DNA of 64,000 bases. Origin: SZUA-430 sp964483585. Lineage in GTDB: Bacteria > Pseudomonadota > Alphaproteobacteria > Micropepsales > Micropepsaceae. The notes under the pieces were generated by a model, which had not been told where the DNA came from, made no database searches, and saw nothing but the letters and a program-made list of their open reading frames with translations. The stretch covers positions 186,001 through 250,000 of the forward strand of contig CAZABH010000001.1 in assembly GCA_964483585.1 (NCBI GenBank), in the 5' to 3' direction. The position numbers were made by a program, and so were the translations under genes. This document shows, in pieces, positions 43,010 through 55,323 of this stretch (the first letter of the stretch is position 1; every line of letters begins with the position of its first letter).

Positions 43010-44215
43010 ATGACGACCGAAATCCGCGTTCCAACCCTGGGCGAGTCCGTGACGGAAGCAACCGTCGCCAAATGGCTCAAGAACAAGGGTGACGCAGTCC
43101 GCGCAGACGAACCGATTGTTGAACTCGAGACCGATAAGGTCACTGTAGAGGTCCCAGCTCCCGGCAACGGCGTTCTCTCCGAGATCGTCGCAGCCCCTGG
43201 CGCGACCATCGCCGTTGGCGCCATTCTCGGCCTGATCGGCGAGGGCAGCGGCGCTGCCGCGGCCCCGGCCAAGGCGCAAGCCTCGGCACAGCCCGCCAAG
43301 GTTCCCGCTGCGCCGCCAAAACCCGCCACCGCGACGCCGGTACTCAGCCCCTCAGCACGCAAGCTGGCCGAAGAAAACAATCTTGCGCCTGCCAGTGTGC
43401 CTGGCACCGGGCGCGATGGCCGCGTGATGAAGGGCGACGTGCTCGCTGCCATCGAGGCGCGCGCATCTGAGCCGCGCGCCGTCCAGATCACGCAGTCAGG
43501 ACCGCGCCCGCAGGCCGTGCGCGAGGAACGCGTGACCATGTCGCGCCTGCGCAAGACGATTGCGCTGCGTCTCAAGGAAGCCCAGCACACGGCCGCCATG
43601 CTGACGACCTTCAACGAGGTCGACATGTCGGCGGTGATGCACTTGCGCTCGGCCCATAAGGACACCTTCGAAAAACGCCATGGCGTGCGCCTCGGCTTCA
43701 TGAGCTTCTTCGTGAAGGCCTGCATCGTCGCGCTGAAGGAAATCCCCTCGGTCAACGCCGAGATTGAAGGCGACGACATCGTCTACAAGAACTACTACGA
43801 CATCGGCGTGGCCGTTGGCACTGAGCGCGGTCTTGTAGTGCCAGTCGTTCGCGACGCCGACCAGTTGACGCTGGCTGGCATCGAGAAGCGCATCAACGAT
43901 TTCGGTCTGCGCGCGCGTGACAACAAGCTCAAGCTCGAGGAGCTGCAGGGCGGCACCTTTACCATCTCGAACGGTGGCGTCTACGGCTCGTTGATGTCGA
44001 CACCGATCCTGAACGCGCCGCAATCCGGCATCCTCGGCATGCACAAGATCGAGCAGCGCCCGGTCGCCATCGACGGCAAGGTCGAGATCCGCCCGATGAT
44101 GTACCTCGCGCTGTCCTACGATCACCGCCTCGTCGACGGCAAGGAGGCGGTCACATTCCTCGTTCGCGTGAAGGAGTGCCTCGAAGCACCCGAGCGCATG
44201 ATACTGGAAGTCTGA
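43010..44215 (+). CDS. sucB: Dihydrolipoyl succinyltransferase (E2 of 2-oxoglutarate dehydrogenase)
   Basis: The 401-residue protein has one lipoyl domain (VPTLGESVTEATVAKWLKNK, lipoyl Lys in ELETDKVTVEVPAPG), an Ala/Pro linker, the E3-binding domain (LSPSARKLAEENNLAPASVP) and the catalytic domain ending in LALSYDHRLVDGKEAVTFLV with the catalytic His. It passes the succinyl group to CoA. The lpd start codon follows the stop directly, so E2 and E3 are coupled. Confidence 0.97.
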   Translation: MTTEIRVPTLGESVTEATVAKWLKNKGDAVRADEPIVELETDKVTVEVPAPGNGVLSEIVAAPGATIAVGAILGLIGEGSGAAAAPAKAQASAQPAKVPAAPPKPATATPVLSPSARKLAEENNLAPASVPGTGRDGRVMKGDVLAAIEARASEPRAVQITQSGPRPQAVREERVTMSRLRKTIALRLKEAQHTAAMLTTFNEVDMSAVMHLRSAHKDTFEKRHGVRLGFMSFFVKACIVALKEIPSVNAEIEGDDIVYKNYYDIGVAVGTERGLVVPVVRDADQLTLAGIEKRINDFGLRARDNKLKLEELQGGTFTISNGGVYGSLMSTPILNAPQSGILGMHKIEQRPVAIDGKVEIRPMMYLALSYDHRLVDGKEAVTFLVRVKECLEAPERMILEV

Positions 44216-45625
<1,410 letters not shown>

Positions 45626-45668
45626 GGCGGTCTCTGCCTCAATTCGGGCAAATTTCTGCTCTTCAATG

Positions 45669-45699
45669 AAACCGCTGTGCGCCACGCACGGCGGTTTTT
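45669..45699 (+). terminator. Rho-independent terminator after lpd
   Basis: AAACCGC/GCGGTTT (45669-45675 with 45691-45697) encloses a second stem GTGCG/CGCAC across a single mismatch, with a 3-base loop, followed by a T5 run (45695-45699). It closes the TCA transcript. Confidence 0.85.
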
Positions 45700-45739
45700 C
45701 TTCACCTGCAGCCCGTGTCGGCAAGGGGAGGCGCTCATC

Positions 45740-46075
45740 ATGTGGGAACCAAGGGGCTTCGGCATACTGGTCGGATGGATCGCGGCCGCCGCCATGGCCA
45801 TATACTTCATGCACGACGACATGGCCCAGGCGGGCCTCTTCGGCCAGTCCTGCGCCCTGTACGGATTGGACTCCTGGAGCTGCGGCGTACTGCCCAAATT
45901 CGCAGTCTGGCTGCCGGAAGTGTTCGTCTACTTCCTCGCGCACCCCTTCGAGTATGACGCCAGGTACGACTGGATCGGGCTCGACTACGCCACCATGTGG
46001 ATGGGCTCTCCCATCGCCTATGCTCTGGCCACAGTTGCAACGAATTACTGGGTCTGGAAATTGAACCAGCTCTGA
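45740..46075 (+). CDS. Small membrane protein, unknown
   Basis: The 111-residue protein has an AGGGGAGG ribosome site and starts MWEPRGFGILVGWIAAAAMA, a membrane helix. A Cys-containing loop (GQSCALYGLDSWSCGVLPKF) and two further hydrophobic segments follow. The in-frame start at 45677 would begin inside the lpd terminator stem and is rejected. No family recognised. It is convergent with xerC, with 11 bases between stops. Confidence 0.72.
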   Translation: MWEPRGFGILVGWIAAAAMAIYFMHDDMAQAGLFGQSCALYGLDSWSCGVLPKFAVWLPEVFVYFLAHPFEYDARYDWIGLDYATMWMGSPIAYALATVATNYWVWKLNQL

Positions 46076-46086
46076 TCGTGCAGGGC

Positions 46087-47004
46087 CTATCCGCCGGCCT
46101 TCGCCCGCGGATGGGCCCTTGCATAGACCTGCATCAAGTGGCTTTCGTCCACACTTGTATAGCGCTGCGTCGTCGAGAGCGAGGCATGCCCCAAGAGCTC
46201 CTGGATTGCCCGCAGATCACCGCCGGCAGCCAGCAGATGAGTCGCGAAAGCGTGCCGCAGAGCATGCGGCGTTGCAGTTTCTGGAAGCCCCAGCCCACGT
46301 CGCAGGTTCACCATCAACCCTTGCACGATCCGCGGATTGAGCCGCTTGCCGCGGGCCCCATGAAACACAGGATCCTGAGAAGCCCCGCCGAACGGGCATT
46401 GCCGGACATAGGCATCAACCGCATCGCGCGCCTGCGGCAGGATCGGCACGAGCCGCTGCTTGTTCCCCTTGCCAGTGATCACCAGCGTCTCACCCAGCGG
46501 CAACGCCGATCGGTTCAGACCCAGGGCCTCCGAGATGCGCAGCCCCGCTCCATAGAGAAGCGTCAGCACGGCCACATTGCGAGCCGCAATCCAGGGTTCG
46601 CGACCGATGATCTCGGCCTCGTCCAGCAGCGCTTCAGCGCCGGCAACCGACACCGGCTTTGGCACCGATGGGGGAAGCTTGGGTGGCCGCACGCGTCGGA
46701 TGGACAGGTTCTCGGCCAGCCCCTGCTTCTCGAGAAACATGAAGAACGTGCGCAGCGCCGACACCGCGCGCGCCACACCACGTGGCCCAAGCCCGTCTTG
46801 ACGCCGAAGTGCCAGCCATCCACGCACATCCCCGGCACTCACTGCGTTCAGCGCAGGCAGATCAACCTCTGCCCCGACATGTTGCTGCAGGAACGCGAGA
46901 AAACCGCCCACGTCATGCGTATAGGCCTCGACCGTCTTGGGCGACAGACGCCGCACATGTGTCATCTGCTGACGCCACGCCTGGAAGGCCTCGGCCGCCA
47001 GCAT
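46087..47004 (-). CDS. xerC: Tyrosine recombinase XerC
   Basis: The 305-residue protein has the N-terminal SAM-like domain (FLAFLQQHVGAEVDLPALNA) and all catalytic residues: Arg in LLYGAGLRISEAL, Lys in VITGKGNKQR, HALRHAFATHLLAAGGD, and His and Tyr in LLGHASLSTTQRYTSVD. With XerD it resolves chromosome dimers at dif. Its place beside fsa and priA is usual for alphaproteobacteria, so it is a housekeeping gene rather than a phage integrase. Confidence 0.93.
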   Translation of the reverse strand: MLAAEAFQAWRQQMTHVRRLSPKTVEAYTHDVGGFLAFLQQHVGAEVDLPALNAVSAGDVRGWLALRRQDGLGPRGVARAVSALRTFFMFLEKQGLAENLSIRRVRPPKLPPSVPKPVSVAGAEALLDEAEIIGREPWIAARNVAVLTLLYGAGLRISEALGLNRSALPLGETLVITGKGNKQRLVPILPQARDAVDAYVRQCPFGGASQDPVFHGARGKRLNPRIVQGLMVNLRRGLGLPETATPHALRHAFATHLLAAGGDLRAIQELLGHASLSTTQRYTSVDESHLMQVYARAHPRAKAGG

Positions 47005-47008
47005 CGCC

Positions 47009-47671
47009 CTATTTCCGCGGAACGGTCTGGCCGGTCTTTTCCCAGTCAGCGAGGAACTGAGCCAGGCCCTTCTCAGTCAGCGCGTGCTCGATCAGTTCGC
47101 GAAACACGCCGGGCGGCAGTGTGCCGACATCTGCGCCCGCCTTCGCTGCGTTGGTCACATGGGAAGGTGTGCGAATCGACGCAGCGAGGATCTCGGTATC
47201 GAGCCCCATGTAATTGTCGTAGATCGTCCGGATATCACGGATCAGCTGCATGCCGTCCTCGCCGATGTCATCAAGCCGCCCGATGAACGGCGAGACAAAC
47301 GTGGCGCCAGCCTTTGCAGCCAGCAGCGCCTGGTTGGCGCTGAAGCACAGCGTGACATTGACCATCGTCTCCTCGTCCGTCAGCGTCCGGCACGCCCTCA
47401 GTCCGGCCCAAGTCAACGGCACCTTCACGGCGATGTTCTCGGCAATTCGTGCAAGCGCCCGACCCTCGGCAATCATGCCCTCGGCATCCATTGCCGTGAC
47501 CTCGGCGCTGACGGGTCCATCGACCAGATCACAGATCTCGGCAATGGCGTCCGTGAATTTGCGACCCGATTTCGCAATCAACGTCGGATTGGTCGTGACC
47601 CCGTCGATCAGCCCGGTCTGGGCAAGTTCGCGGATCTCGCTGACATCTGCAGAATCGATGAAGAACTTCAT
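47009..47671 (-). CDS. fsa: Transaldolase-like fructose-6-phosphate aldolase
   Basis: The 220-residue protein is the short transaldolase form. It has MKFFIDSADVSEIRELAQTG, GVTTNPTLIAKSGRKF, the Schiff-base Lys in ENIAVKVPLTWAGLRACRTL and FVSPFIGRLDDIGEDGMQLI. The family contains both fructose-6-phosphate aldolases and true short transaldolases (tal/mipB), which sequence does not separate. Its 5' end is only 41 bases from the divergent priA start. Confidence 0.93.
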   Translation of the reverse strand: MKFFIDSADVSEIRELAQTGLIDGVTTNPTLIAKSGRKFTDAIAEICDLVDGPVSAEVTAMDAEGMIAEGRALARIAENIAVKVPLTWAGLRACRTLTDEETMVNVTLCFSANQALLAAKAGATFVSPFIGRLDDIGEDGMQLIRDIRTIYDNYMGLDTEILAASIRTPSHVTNAAKAGADVGTLPPGVFRELIEHALTEKGLAQFLADWEKTGQTVPRK

Positions 47672-47712
47672 GACGCTTGACCTTTGCTGTGCGGTGCGCT
47701 GGACCTTACCCC

Positions 47713-49920
47713 ATGAGCGATGAAACCGGACAGCTTCTTCAGACCGCGCCTGTGGATGGCGCCGCGGTTGGCGTCATGGTTCCGCGCCCGCTGAAGGGGC
47801 CGCTCGACTACCGCGTGCCCGCGGGCATGCAACTCGCGCGTGGCGACATTGTCGAGGTTCCGCTCGGCCGGGCAGGCGCGTCACTGGGCATTGTCTGGGG
47901 TCCAGCTGAGGGCAAGTTCCCACCCGAGCGTCTTAAGCCAGTAATCCGACGCTTCGACACGGCGCCGCTGAGGGAAACCCTCCTTCAATTCGTCGATTGG
48001 GTGGCATCCTATGTAATGGTGTCCTCGGGCGAGATCGCAAATCTTGTCCTGCGTGCGCCAGATGCGCTGGAGCCTGAACCCGATCGCAAGGCCGTGCGTC
48101 TGGGATCACAGACCCCCACACGGCTGACCGATGCCCGTTCCCGCGTGCTGGCCATCGCCGCCGACGGCTTGGCCCGGCGCATCGGCGAGCTCTGCACGGA
48201 AGCAGGCGTCACGACCGAGGTTGTCCGTGGCCTCGTGAAGATGCGGGCCTTGGAAGAGGTGCCGCTTCCCCCCGAACCGGCAGCCAACGCCCCTGACCCG
48301 GCCTTTGCAGGGCCAACATTGTCTGCAGCCCAGTCCGCTGCTGCCGCCCATATGATCCGCGCCGTCAACGCGGGTCAATTCGAGGCCATCCTCCTTGATG
48401 GTGTCACCGGATCAGGAAAGACTGAGACCTATTTCGAGGCCATCGCCGCGACATTGATGCGCGGGCGCCAGGCTCTGATCCTGCTGCCGGAAATTGCCCT
48501 GACCGTCCAGTTCCTCGACCGCTTTGCTCGACGCTTCGGCACGCGCCCTGCCGAATGGCACTCCGACCTGACGAAAACCCAACGCCGGCGCGTCTGGCGC
48601 GGCGTGGCGGCGGGCGACGTGCGCGTCGTCGTGGGCGCGCGTTCTGCCCTGTTCCTCCCATTCAGCGAGCTTGGCCTGATTGTCATCGACGAGGAACACG
48701 ACACCGCCTTCAAGCAGGAAGAAGGCGTTGTCTACAACGCTCGCGACATGGCGGTCGTGCGTGCGCGTCTGGAAGCCTGCCCTGTCATTCTGAGCTCGGC
48801 CACCCCATCGCTAGAGACCTGGGTCAACGCAGGGCAGGGCCGCTACGCAAGGCTGCAGCTGGCACAACGCCACGGCACTGCGAAGCTCCCCGAGGCAACG
48901 CTGATCAACATGCGCAAGGAGGAGACCAGGTCGGGGGAATTCCTGTCGCCCACCCTCTGCACCGCCATCGCCGAAACCCTGGCCCTGGGCGAGCAGGCGT
49001 TGCTCTTTCTCAATCGCCGCGGCTTTGCCCCCCTGACGCTCTGCAAGGCCTGTGGCCATAAGATGGGCTGTCCGCGTTGCACCTCCTGGCTGGTCGAGCA
49101 CCGCTACCGCCGCAAGCTGGTCTGCCACCATTGCGGCTACGAGCGCACGACGCCGCCTGCCTGCCCGGAATGCAGGAACGAGGGCACGTTCATCTCCTGC
49201 GGGCCCGGTGTCGAGCGTGTCGCCGAGGAAGTCCTGACGAAGTTCCCGCAAGCCCGCTCGGGCATCGCATCCAGTGACACGATGGCCGGTCCCCGCCAGA
49301 TCCAGGCGGCCATCGAGGCGATCGCGGCCCACGAGGTTGACATCCTGATTGGCACGCAGATCGTGGCCAAGGGTCACAATTTCCCGATGCTGACGCTCGT
49401 CGGCGTGATCGACGCCGACATCGGCCTCGAGGGGGCTGACCCGCGTGCACGCGAGCGGACATTCCAGCTGCTCCACCAGGTCGCTGGTCGCGCAGGTCGC
49501 GCCCTGAGGCCCGGGCGCGTGCTGATCCAGACCACCGACCCGACCCACCCGGTTCTGACCGCCATGGCCTCGGGCGACCGCGATGCGTTTTACGCAGCCG
49601 AATGGGCCAAGCGCGAGGCCGCAGACCTTCCACCCTTCGCGCGCCTTGCGGCAGTCATCCTGTCCAGCCGCAACGCCCAGGCGGTGAGCAGCTTTGCCGA
49701 GGAGTTGGCAGGCCTCGCCCCCCAGGCGCGCGGCGTCCACGTCTGGGGCCCGGCGCCCGCACCGCTCGCCGTGATCCGCGGGCAAACACGTCTGCGCTTC
49801 GCGGTCCACGCGGACAAGTCCGTGAACCTGCAGGCCTTCCTTCGGGCCTGGCTCGCAGACGTGAAACTTCCCTCATCCATCGCCATGACCATCGACATCG
49901 ACCCCGTGAGCTTTCTCTAG
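47713..49920 (+). CDS. priA: Primosomal replication protein N' (PriA helicase)
   Basis: The 735-residue helicase has the N-terminal DNA-binding domain (VMVPRPLKGPLDYRVPAGMQ), Walker A LDGVTGSGKTETYFEAIA, the Walker B box VIDEEHDTAFKQEEG, and a zinc region with paired Cys (CKACGHKMGCPRC and CHHCGYERTTPPACPEC). Helicase motifs near IGTQIVAKGHNFPMLTLVG follow. It reloads DnaB at stalled forks. The ATG at 47713 is preferred to the in-frame upstream start at 47677. Confidence 0.96.
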   Translation: MSDETGQLLQTAPVDGAAVGVMVPRPLKGPLDYRVPAGMQLARGDIVEVPLGRAGASLGIVWGPAEGKFPPERLKPVIRRFDTAPLRETLLQFVDWVASYVMVSSGEIANLVLRAPDALEPEPDRKAVRLGSQTPTRLTDARSRVLAIAADGLARRIGELCTEAGVTTEVVRGLVKMRALEEVPLPPEPAANAPDPAFAGPTLSAAQSAAAAHMIRAVNAGQFEAILLDGVTGSGKTETYFEAIAATLMRGRQALILLPEIALTVQFLDRFARRFGTRPAEWHSDLTKTQRRRVWRGVAAGDVRVVVGARSALFLPFSELGLIVIDEEHDTAFKQEEGVVYNARDMAVVRARLEACPVILSSATPSLETWVNAGQGRYARLQLAQRHGTAKLPEATLINMRKEETRSGEFLSPTLCTAIAETLALGEQALLFLNRRGFAPLTLCKACGHKMGCPRCTSWLVEHRYRRKLVCHHCGYERTTPPACPECRNEGTFISCGPGVERVAEEVLTKFPQARSGIASSDTMAGPRQIQAAIEAIAAHEVDILIGTQIVAKGHNFPMLTLVGVIDADIGLEGADPRARERTFQLLHQVAGRAGRALRPGRVLIQTTDPTHPVLTAMASGDRDAFYAAEWAKREAADLPPFARLAAVILSSRNAQAVSSFAEELAGLAPQARGVHVWGPAPAPLAVIRGQTRLRFAVHADKSVNLQAFLRAWLADVKLPSSIAMTIDIDPVSFL

Positions 49921-50008
49921 AGGTGCGGCCCATGGTCATGCGCTAATCGCGGATTGCGTCAACCGTGCCGGAGCCCTATCAAGCCTTGCAGATCAAAAGG
50001 TCAACACG

Positions 50009-50158
50009 GTGATCAACGGTGGTTTTGCGTCTGGTTTGATCCTCGGTGCCGCCGTTGGTATCGCGTCGGGCAATTTCGGATTGGGTCTGGCCTTGGGTGT
50101 CGCGCTGGGCTTTGCCTTTGCCGCCGCGGTCTCGAAGAAGCGGAAATCTGAGGACTGA
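50009..50158 (+). CDS. 49-residue glycine-rich membrane protein between priA and atpH
   Basis: The frame begins at GTG (50009), with AAAGG eight bases upstream, and ends at TGA (50156-50158). It encodes a hydrophobic, glycine-patterned helix pair (VINGGFASGLILGAAVGIAS, then LGLALGVALGFAFAAAV) and a charged tail SKKRKSED. The composition and a single clean start-to-stop frame argue for a real gene. Function unknown; a link with the ATP synthase operon is by position only. Confidence 0.62.
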   Translation: MINGGFASGLILGAAVGIASGNFGLGLALGVALGFAFAAAVSKKRKSED

Positions 50159-50346
50159 GACGATCCGCGCATTTCCGCCGTGTTGCACCGCAAATGGGGC
50201 TGTGCTAATGCCCGCCCGCGTCATCGCAACGGGTCGACATTCTCTCGGGTCCCGAAAGAAAATTATGTAGCGAATTCAATGGCTTAAGCTGCATCGGGGG
50301 CCGATGTCGGGCTTGGGTCAGTCTCAGGTCTGGAGCCAATTCCATC

Positions 50347-50904
50347 GTGGCAAGCGAAAACATTTCCGTTGCGGGTCTTGCAGGTCGCTACGCGACAGCC
50401 CTGTTCGAGCTTGCAGACGAGGCCAAGGCGCTCGACACGGTTGCCGGGGATCTCGCCCGGATCCGCGGTCTGGTTGAAGGCGGCGCCGACATGGCGCGCT
50501 TCGTGCGCTCCCCGGTGTTTTCGCGCGACGAGCAGGGCAGGGCCATCGCAGCCATTCTCGATCGCCTGGGCGTCAGCCCGCTGACCAGGAACTTCATGGG
50601 CCTGCTGGCACAGAAGCGCAGGCTCTTTGCATTCCAGGGCATCGTGGCTGCATTCGATGCATTGGTCGCTGCCCGCAAGGGCGAGACATCTGCGTCGGTA
50701 ACAAGCGCCAAGCCACTGAGCCCTGCCCAGCGTGCCGCGCTCCAGGCGGCTCTGAAGTCGTCAATCAAACGCGAAATTCGAATGACTGAATCGGTCGATC
50801 CGTCCCTCCTGGGCGGTTTGGTCGTCAAGGTTGGCTCACGCCAGATCGACTCTTCCCTCAAATCGAAACTCGCCCGTCTCGAGCGCGCGATGAAAGGTGC
50901 CTAA
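50347..50904 (+). CDS. atpH: ATP synthase F1 delta subunit
   Basis: The 185-residue protein begins at GTG and has SVAGLAGRYATALFELADEA at the N-terminus and VDPSLLGGLVVKVGSRQIDS near the C-terminus, both typical of delta/OSCP. It joins the peripheral stalk to the F1 head. It opens the atpHAGDC operon; F0 genes are absent here, as usual in alphaproteobacteria. Confidence 0.96.
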   Translation: MASENISVAGLAGRYATALFELADEAKALDTVAGDLARIRGLVEGGADMARFVRSPVFSRDEQGRAIAAILDRLGVSPLTRNFMGLLAQKRRLFAFQGIVAAFDALVAARKGETSASVTSAKPLSPAQRAALQAALKSSIKREIRMTESVDPSLLGGLVVKVGSRQIDSSLKSKLARLERAMKGA

Positions 50905-50914
50905 GGCCACTCAC

Positions 50915-52444
50915 ATGGATATCCAAGCCGCAGAAATCTCCACCATCCTCAAGTCCCAGATCAAGAACTTCGGCGCCGAAGCCGAAGTCAGCGAAGTGGG
51001 TCAGGTCCTCTCAGTCGGTGACGGCATCGCCCGCATCCATGGCCTCGACAAGGTCCAGGCCGGCGAAATGGTCGAGTTCCCCGGCGGCATCAAGGGCATG
51101 GCGCTCAACCTCGAAAGCGACAACGTCGGTGTCGTGATCTTCGGCTCCGACCGCGAGATCAGTGAAGGCGACACCGTCAAGCGCACCGGCGCTATCGTTG
51201 ACGTGCCCGTCGGCAAGGGTCTGCTGGGTCGCGTGGTCGATCCGCTGGGCAACCCGCTCGACGGCAAGGGCCCGATCGTCGGCGCCGAGCGCCGCCGCGT
51301 TGACGTCAAGGCCCCCGGCATTATTCCGCGCCGGTCAGTGCACGAGCCCATGCAGACCGGCCTCAAGGCCGTTGACTCGCTGATCCCGATCGGCCGCGGC
51401 CAGCGCGAGCTTATCATCGGCGACCGCCAGACCGGCAAGACCGCCGTCGCGCTCGACACGATCATCAACCAGAAGTCCGTCAACGCCTCGGGCGACGAAA
51501 AGCAGAAGCTCTACTGCATTTACGTTGCCATCGGCCAGAAGCGCTCGACGGTGGCCCAGATCGTCAAGACGCTCGAGCAGTTCGGTGCGATGGAGTACAC
51601 GACCGTCGTAGCAGCCACGGCCTCTGACCCGGCGCCGCTCCAGTTCCTCGCACCCTTCGCGGGCTGCACCATCGGCGAGTACTTCCGCGACAACGGCATG
51701 CACGCCGTGATCATCTACGACGATCTGTCCAAGCAGGCCGTCGCCTATCGCCAGATGTCTCTGCTGCTACGCCGTCCGCCGGGACGCGAAGCCTACCCGG
51801 GCGACGTATTCTATCTCCACTCCCGCCTGCTCGAGCGCGCAGCCAAGCTGAACGACGCCAACAAGTCCGGCTCGCTCACCGCGCTTCCCGTGATCGAAAC
51901 CCAGGCCAACGACGTGTCGGCCTACATCCCGACGAACGTGATCTCGATCACCGACGGCCAGATCTTCCTTGAGACCGAACTCTTCTACCAAGGCATCCGT
52001 CCGGCGGTGAACGTCGGCATCTCGGTGTCGCGCGTCGGCTCGTCGGCCCAGATAAAGGCCATGAAGCAGGTCGCCGGCACGATGAAGTCCGATCTCGCGC
52101 AGTACCGCGAAATGGCGGCCTTCGCGCAGTTCGGCTCCGACCTCGATGCGGTGACACAGCGCCTTCTCAACCGAGGCCAGCGTCTGACGGAGCTGCTCAA
52201 GCAGCCGCAGTTCGCACCTTTCCCGGTTGAAGAACAGGTCGTGTCGATCTACGCGGGAACGCGTGGCTACCTCGACAAGCTCGCCGTCAACCAGATTGGT
52301 CGCTTCGAGCAGCAGTTGCTCCAGACCCTGCGCGCCAGCCACAAGGAAATCCTTGATGGCATTCGCAAGGAAAAGGCTCTCACGCCGGATCTGGAAAACA
52401 AGCTCAAGGCAGTCCTCGAATCCGTCATCAAGAGCTTTGCGTAA
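50915..52444 (+). CDS. atpA: ATP synthase F1 alpha subunit
   Basis: The 509-residue subunit has GRVVDPLGNPLDGKGPI, the P-loop IIGDRQTGKTAVALDTIINQ, and AIVIYDDLSKQAVAYRQ-like sequence (read here as HAVIIYDDLSKQAVAYRQMS) with the conserved Arg-finger region VGISVSRVGSSAQ. It forms the non-catalytic nucleotide sites. The GTG at 50897 overlaps atpH and is less likely than the ATG at 50915. Confidence 0.98.
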   Translation: MDIQAAEISTILKSQIKNFGAEAEVSEVGQVLSVGDGIARIHGLDKVQAGEMVEFPGGIKGMALNLESDNVGVVIFGSDREISEGDTVKRTGAIVDVPVGKGLLGRVVDPLGNPLDGKGPIVGAERRRVDVKAPGIIPRRSVHEPMQTGLKAVDSLIPIGRGQRELIIGDRQTGKTAVALDTIINQKSVNASGDEKQKLYCIYVAIGQKRSTVAQIVKTLEQFGAMEYTTVVAATASDPAPLQFLAPFAGCTIGEYFRDNGMHAVIIYDDLSKQAVAYRQMSLLLRRPPGREAYPGDVFYLHSRLLERAAKLNDANKSGSLTALPVIETQANDVSAYIPTNVISITDGQIFLETELFYQGIRPAVNVGISVSRVGSSAQIKAMKQVAGTMKSDLAQYREMAAFAQFGSDLDAVTQRLLNRGQRLTELLKQPQFAPFPVEEQVVSIYAGTRGYLDKLAVNQIGRFEQQLLQTLRASHKEILDGIRKEKALTPDLENKLKAVLESVIKSFA

Positions 52445-52450
52445 GCCCCG

Positions 52451-53332
52451 ATGCCAAGCTTAAAGGACCTCCGCAACCGTATCGTGAGCGTGAAATCCAC
52501 GCGCAAGATCACGCGCGCGATGCAGCTCGTCGCGGCGTCAAAGCTCAAGCGCGCGCAGGACGCCGCGGAAGCGGCCCGACCCTACGCCGAGAAGATGCAG
52601 GGCGTGCTCGCAAACCTGTCGGCCGGCGTGGCCGACCAGGCAGGCGCGCCCAAGCTGCTCGCCGGAACCGGTCGTGACGACGTGCATCTGCTTGTCGTGA
52701 TGACGGCAGATCGCGGCCTCTGCGGCGGTTTCAACACCAACATCGTCAAGCTCGCGCGCCAGCACATTGAGCGCCTAAAGCGCGAGGGCAAGACCGTCAA
52801 GATCCTGTGCGTGGGCCGCAAGGGCCGCGACCAGCTCAAGCGCCTCTATGGCAGCATGATCATTGGCACGATCGAGTTCTCTGGCGTACGCCGCATCGGC
52901 TTTGCAGAAGCCCAGCCGATCGCGCGTAAGGTGCTGGAGATGTTTGATGCCGACGAGATCGACGTGGCGACGCTGTTCTACGCACGCTTCCGTTCGGTGA
53001 TCAGCCAGATCCCGACGGCCCTGCGCCTCATTCCGGCGCAGATGCCCGAAGGGGCGAAGGCCGCTGACCTCAAGGGCGCGTCCTACACCTACGAGCCGGA
53101 TGAAGAGCAGATCCTCAACGACATCCTGCCGCGCAATGTTTCCGTCCAGCTGTTCCGGGCCTTGCTCGAGAATCAGGCCTCGGAGCAGGGCGCGCGCATG
53201 GCTGCGATGGATGCTGCAACGCGTAACGCCGGCGACGTCATCAGCGCGCTGACGCTGAAGTACAACCGCTCGCGTCAGGCACAGATTACCAAAGAACTCA
53301 TCGAAATCATTTCGGGCGCAGAGGCGCTCTAA
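52451..53332 (+). CDS. atpG: ATP synthase F1 gamma subunit
   Basis: The 293-residue rotor subunit has the N-terminal coiled coil LKDLRNRIVSVKSTRKITRA, the signature VVMTADRGLCGGFNTNIVKL, and the C-terminal helix ATRNAGDVISALTLKYNRSR. It couples rotation to catalysis. It lies six bases after atpA. Confidence 0.97.
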   Translation: MPSLKDLRNRIVSVKSTRKITRAMQLVAASKLKRAQDAAEAARPYAEKMQGVLANLSAGVADQAGAPKLLAGTGRDDVHLLVVMTADRGLCGGFNTNIVKLARQHIERLKREGKTVKILCVGRKGRDQLKRLYGSMIIGTIEFSGVRRIGFAEAQPIARKVLEMFDADEIDVATLFYARFRSVISQIPTALRLIPAQMPEGAKAADLKGASYTYEPDEEQILNDILPRNVSVQLFRALLENQASEQGARMAAMDAATRNAGDVISALTLKYNRSRQAQITKELIEIISGAEAL

Positions 53333-53343
53333 GAGGCAGATCA

Positions 53344-54783
<1,440 letters not shown>

Positions 54784-54789
54784 TAATCG

Positions 54790-55188
54790 ATGAGCAAGCT
54801 GCACTTCGATTTGGTTTCCCCGGAGCGCCTGTTGATCTCGGCCGAGGTCGACCAGGTCGATGTGCCGGGTTCGGAAGGCGACTTCGGCGTTCTGGACAAC
54901 CACGCACCGCTGATGACGGCCTTGCGACCGGGAGTCCTGACCATCCAGTCCCAGGGCAAGGCGGGCGAGAAGTTCTTTGTACGAGGGGGTTTCGCGGAAG
55001 TGACGCCCAAGGGGCTTACCATTCTCGCCGAGGAGGCCATACCACTGGCTGAACTCGACCGCGCCGCTCTTGAGGCCCGCATCCGCAACGCCGAAGAAGA
55101 CGTGTCCGATGCAAAGGAACAAGCCAAGCGCGAAAAAGCGCAGGAAACCCTCGACAGGCTAAGGGAATTGCAGGCAGCCCTGCACTGA
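54790..55188 (+). CDS. atpC: ATP synthase F1 epsilon subunit
   Basis: The 132-residue protein has the beta-sandwich LHFDLVSPERLLISAEVDQV and GSEGDFGVLDNHAPLMTALR followed by a C-terminal helical hairpin (LEARIRNAEEDVSDAKEQAK). It links the rotor to F1 and can inhibit hydrolysis. It ends the F1 operon; no clear terminator was seen before the next gene, 135 bases later. Confidence 0.96.
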   Translation: MSKLHFDLVSPERLLISAEVDQVDVPGSEGDFGVLDNHAPLMTALRPGVLTIQSQGKAGEKFFVRGGFAEVTPKGLTILAEEAIPLAELDRAALEARIRNAEEDVSDAKEQAKREKAQETLDRLRELQAALH

Positions 55189-55323
55189 GCCGGTTACGGG
55201 GTTAATTCTGGCATCAGGCTGTGACGTTTGGACGGGTACCGCCCATGGAAGAGTGGCGCCCCCTTTGCTATATGATCTCTGGATGCTGGAAAAATCGGCC
55301 GGTGGGAGGCCGATCAGCTTGGG

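Noticed and set aside
46087..47004. Tyrosine recombinase as evidence for a mobile element
   Set aside because: Sequence and neighbours (fsa, priA, atp operon) fit housekeeping XerC. No attachment repeats, cargo genes or tRNA target are nearby.
50159..50346. Promoter for the atpH operon
   Set aside because: Several weak -10/-35 pairs can be drawn (for example TCGACA near 50233), but none has both good boxes and good spacing, so no site is called.
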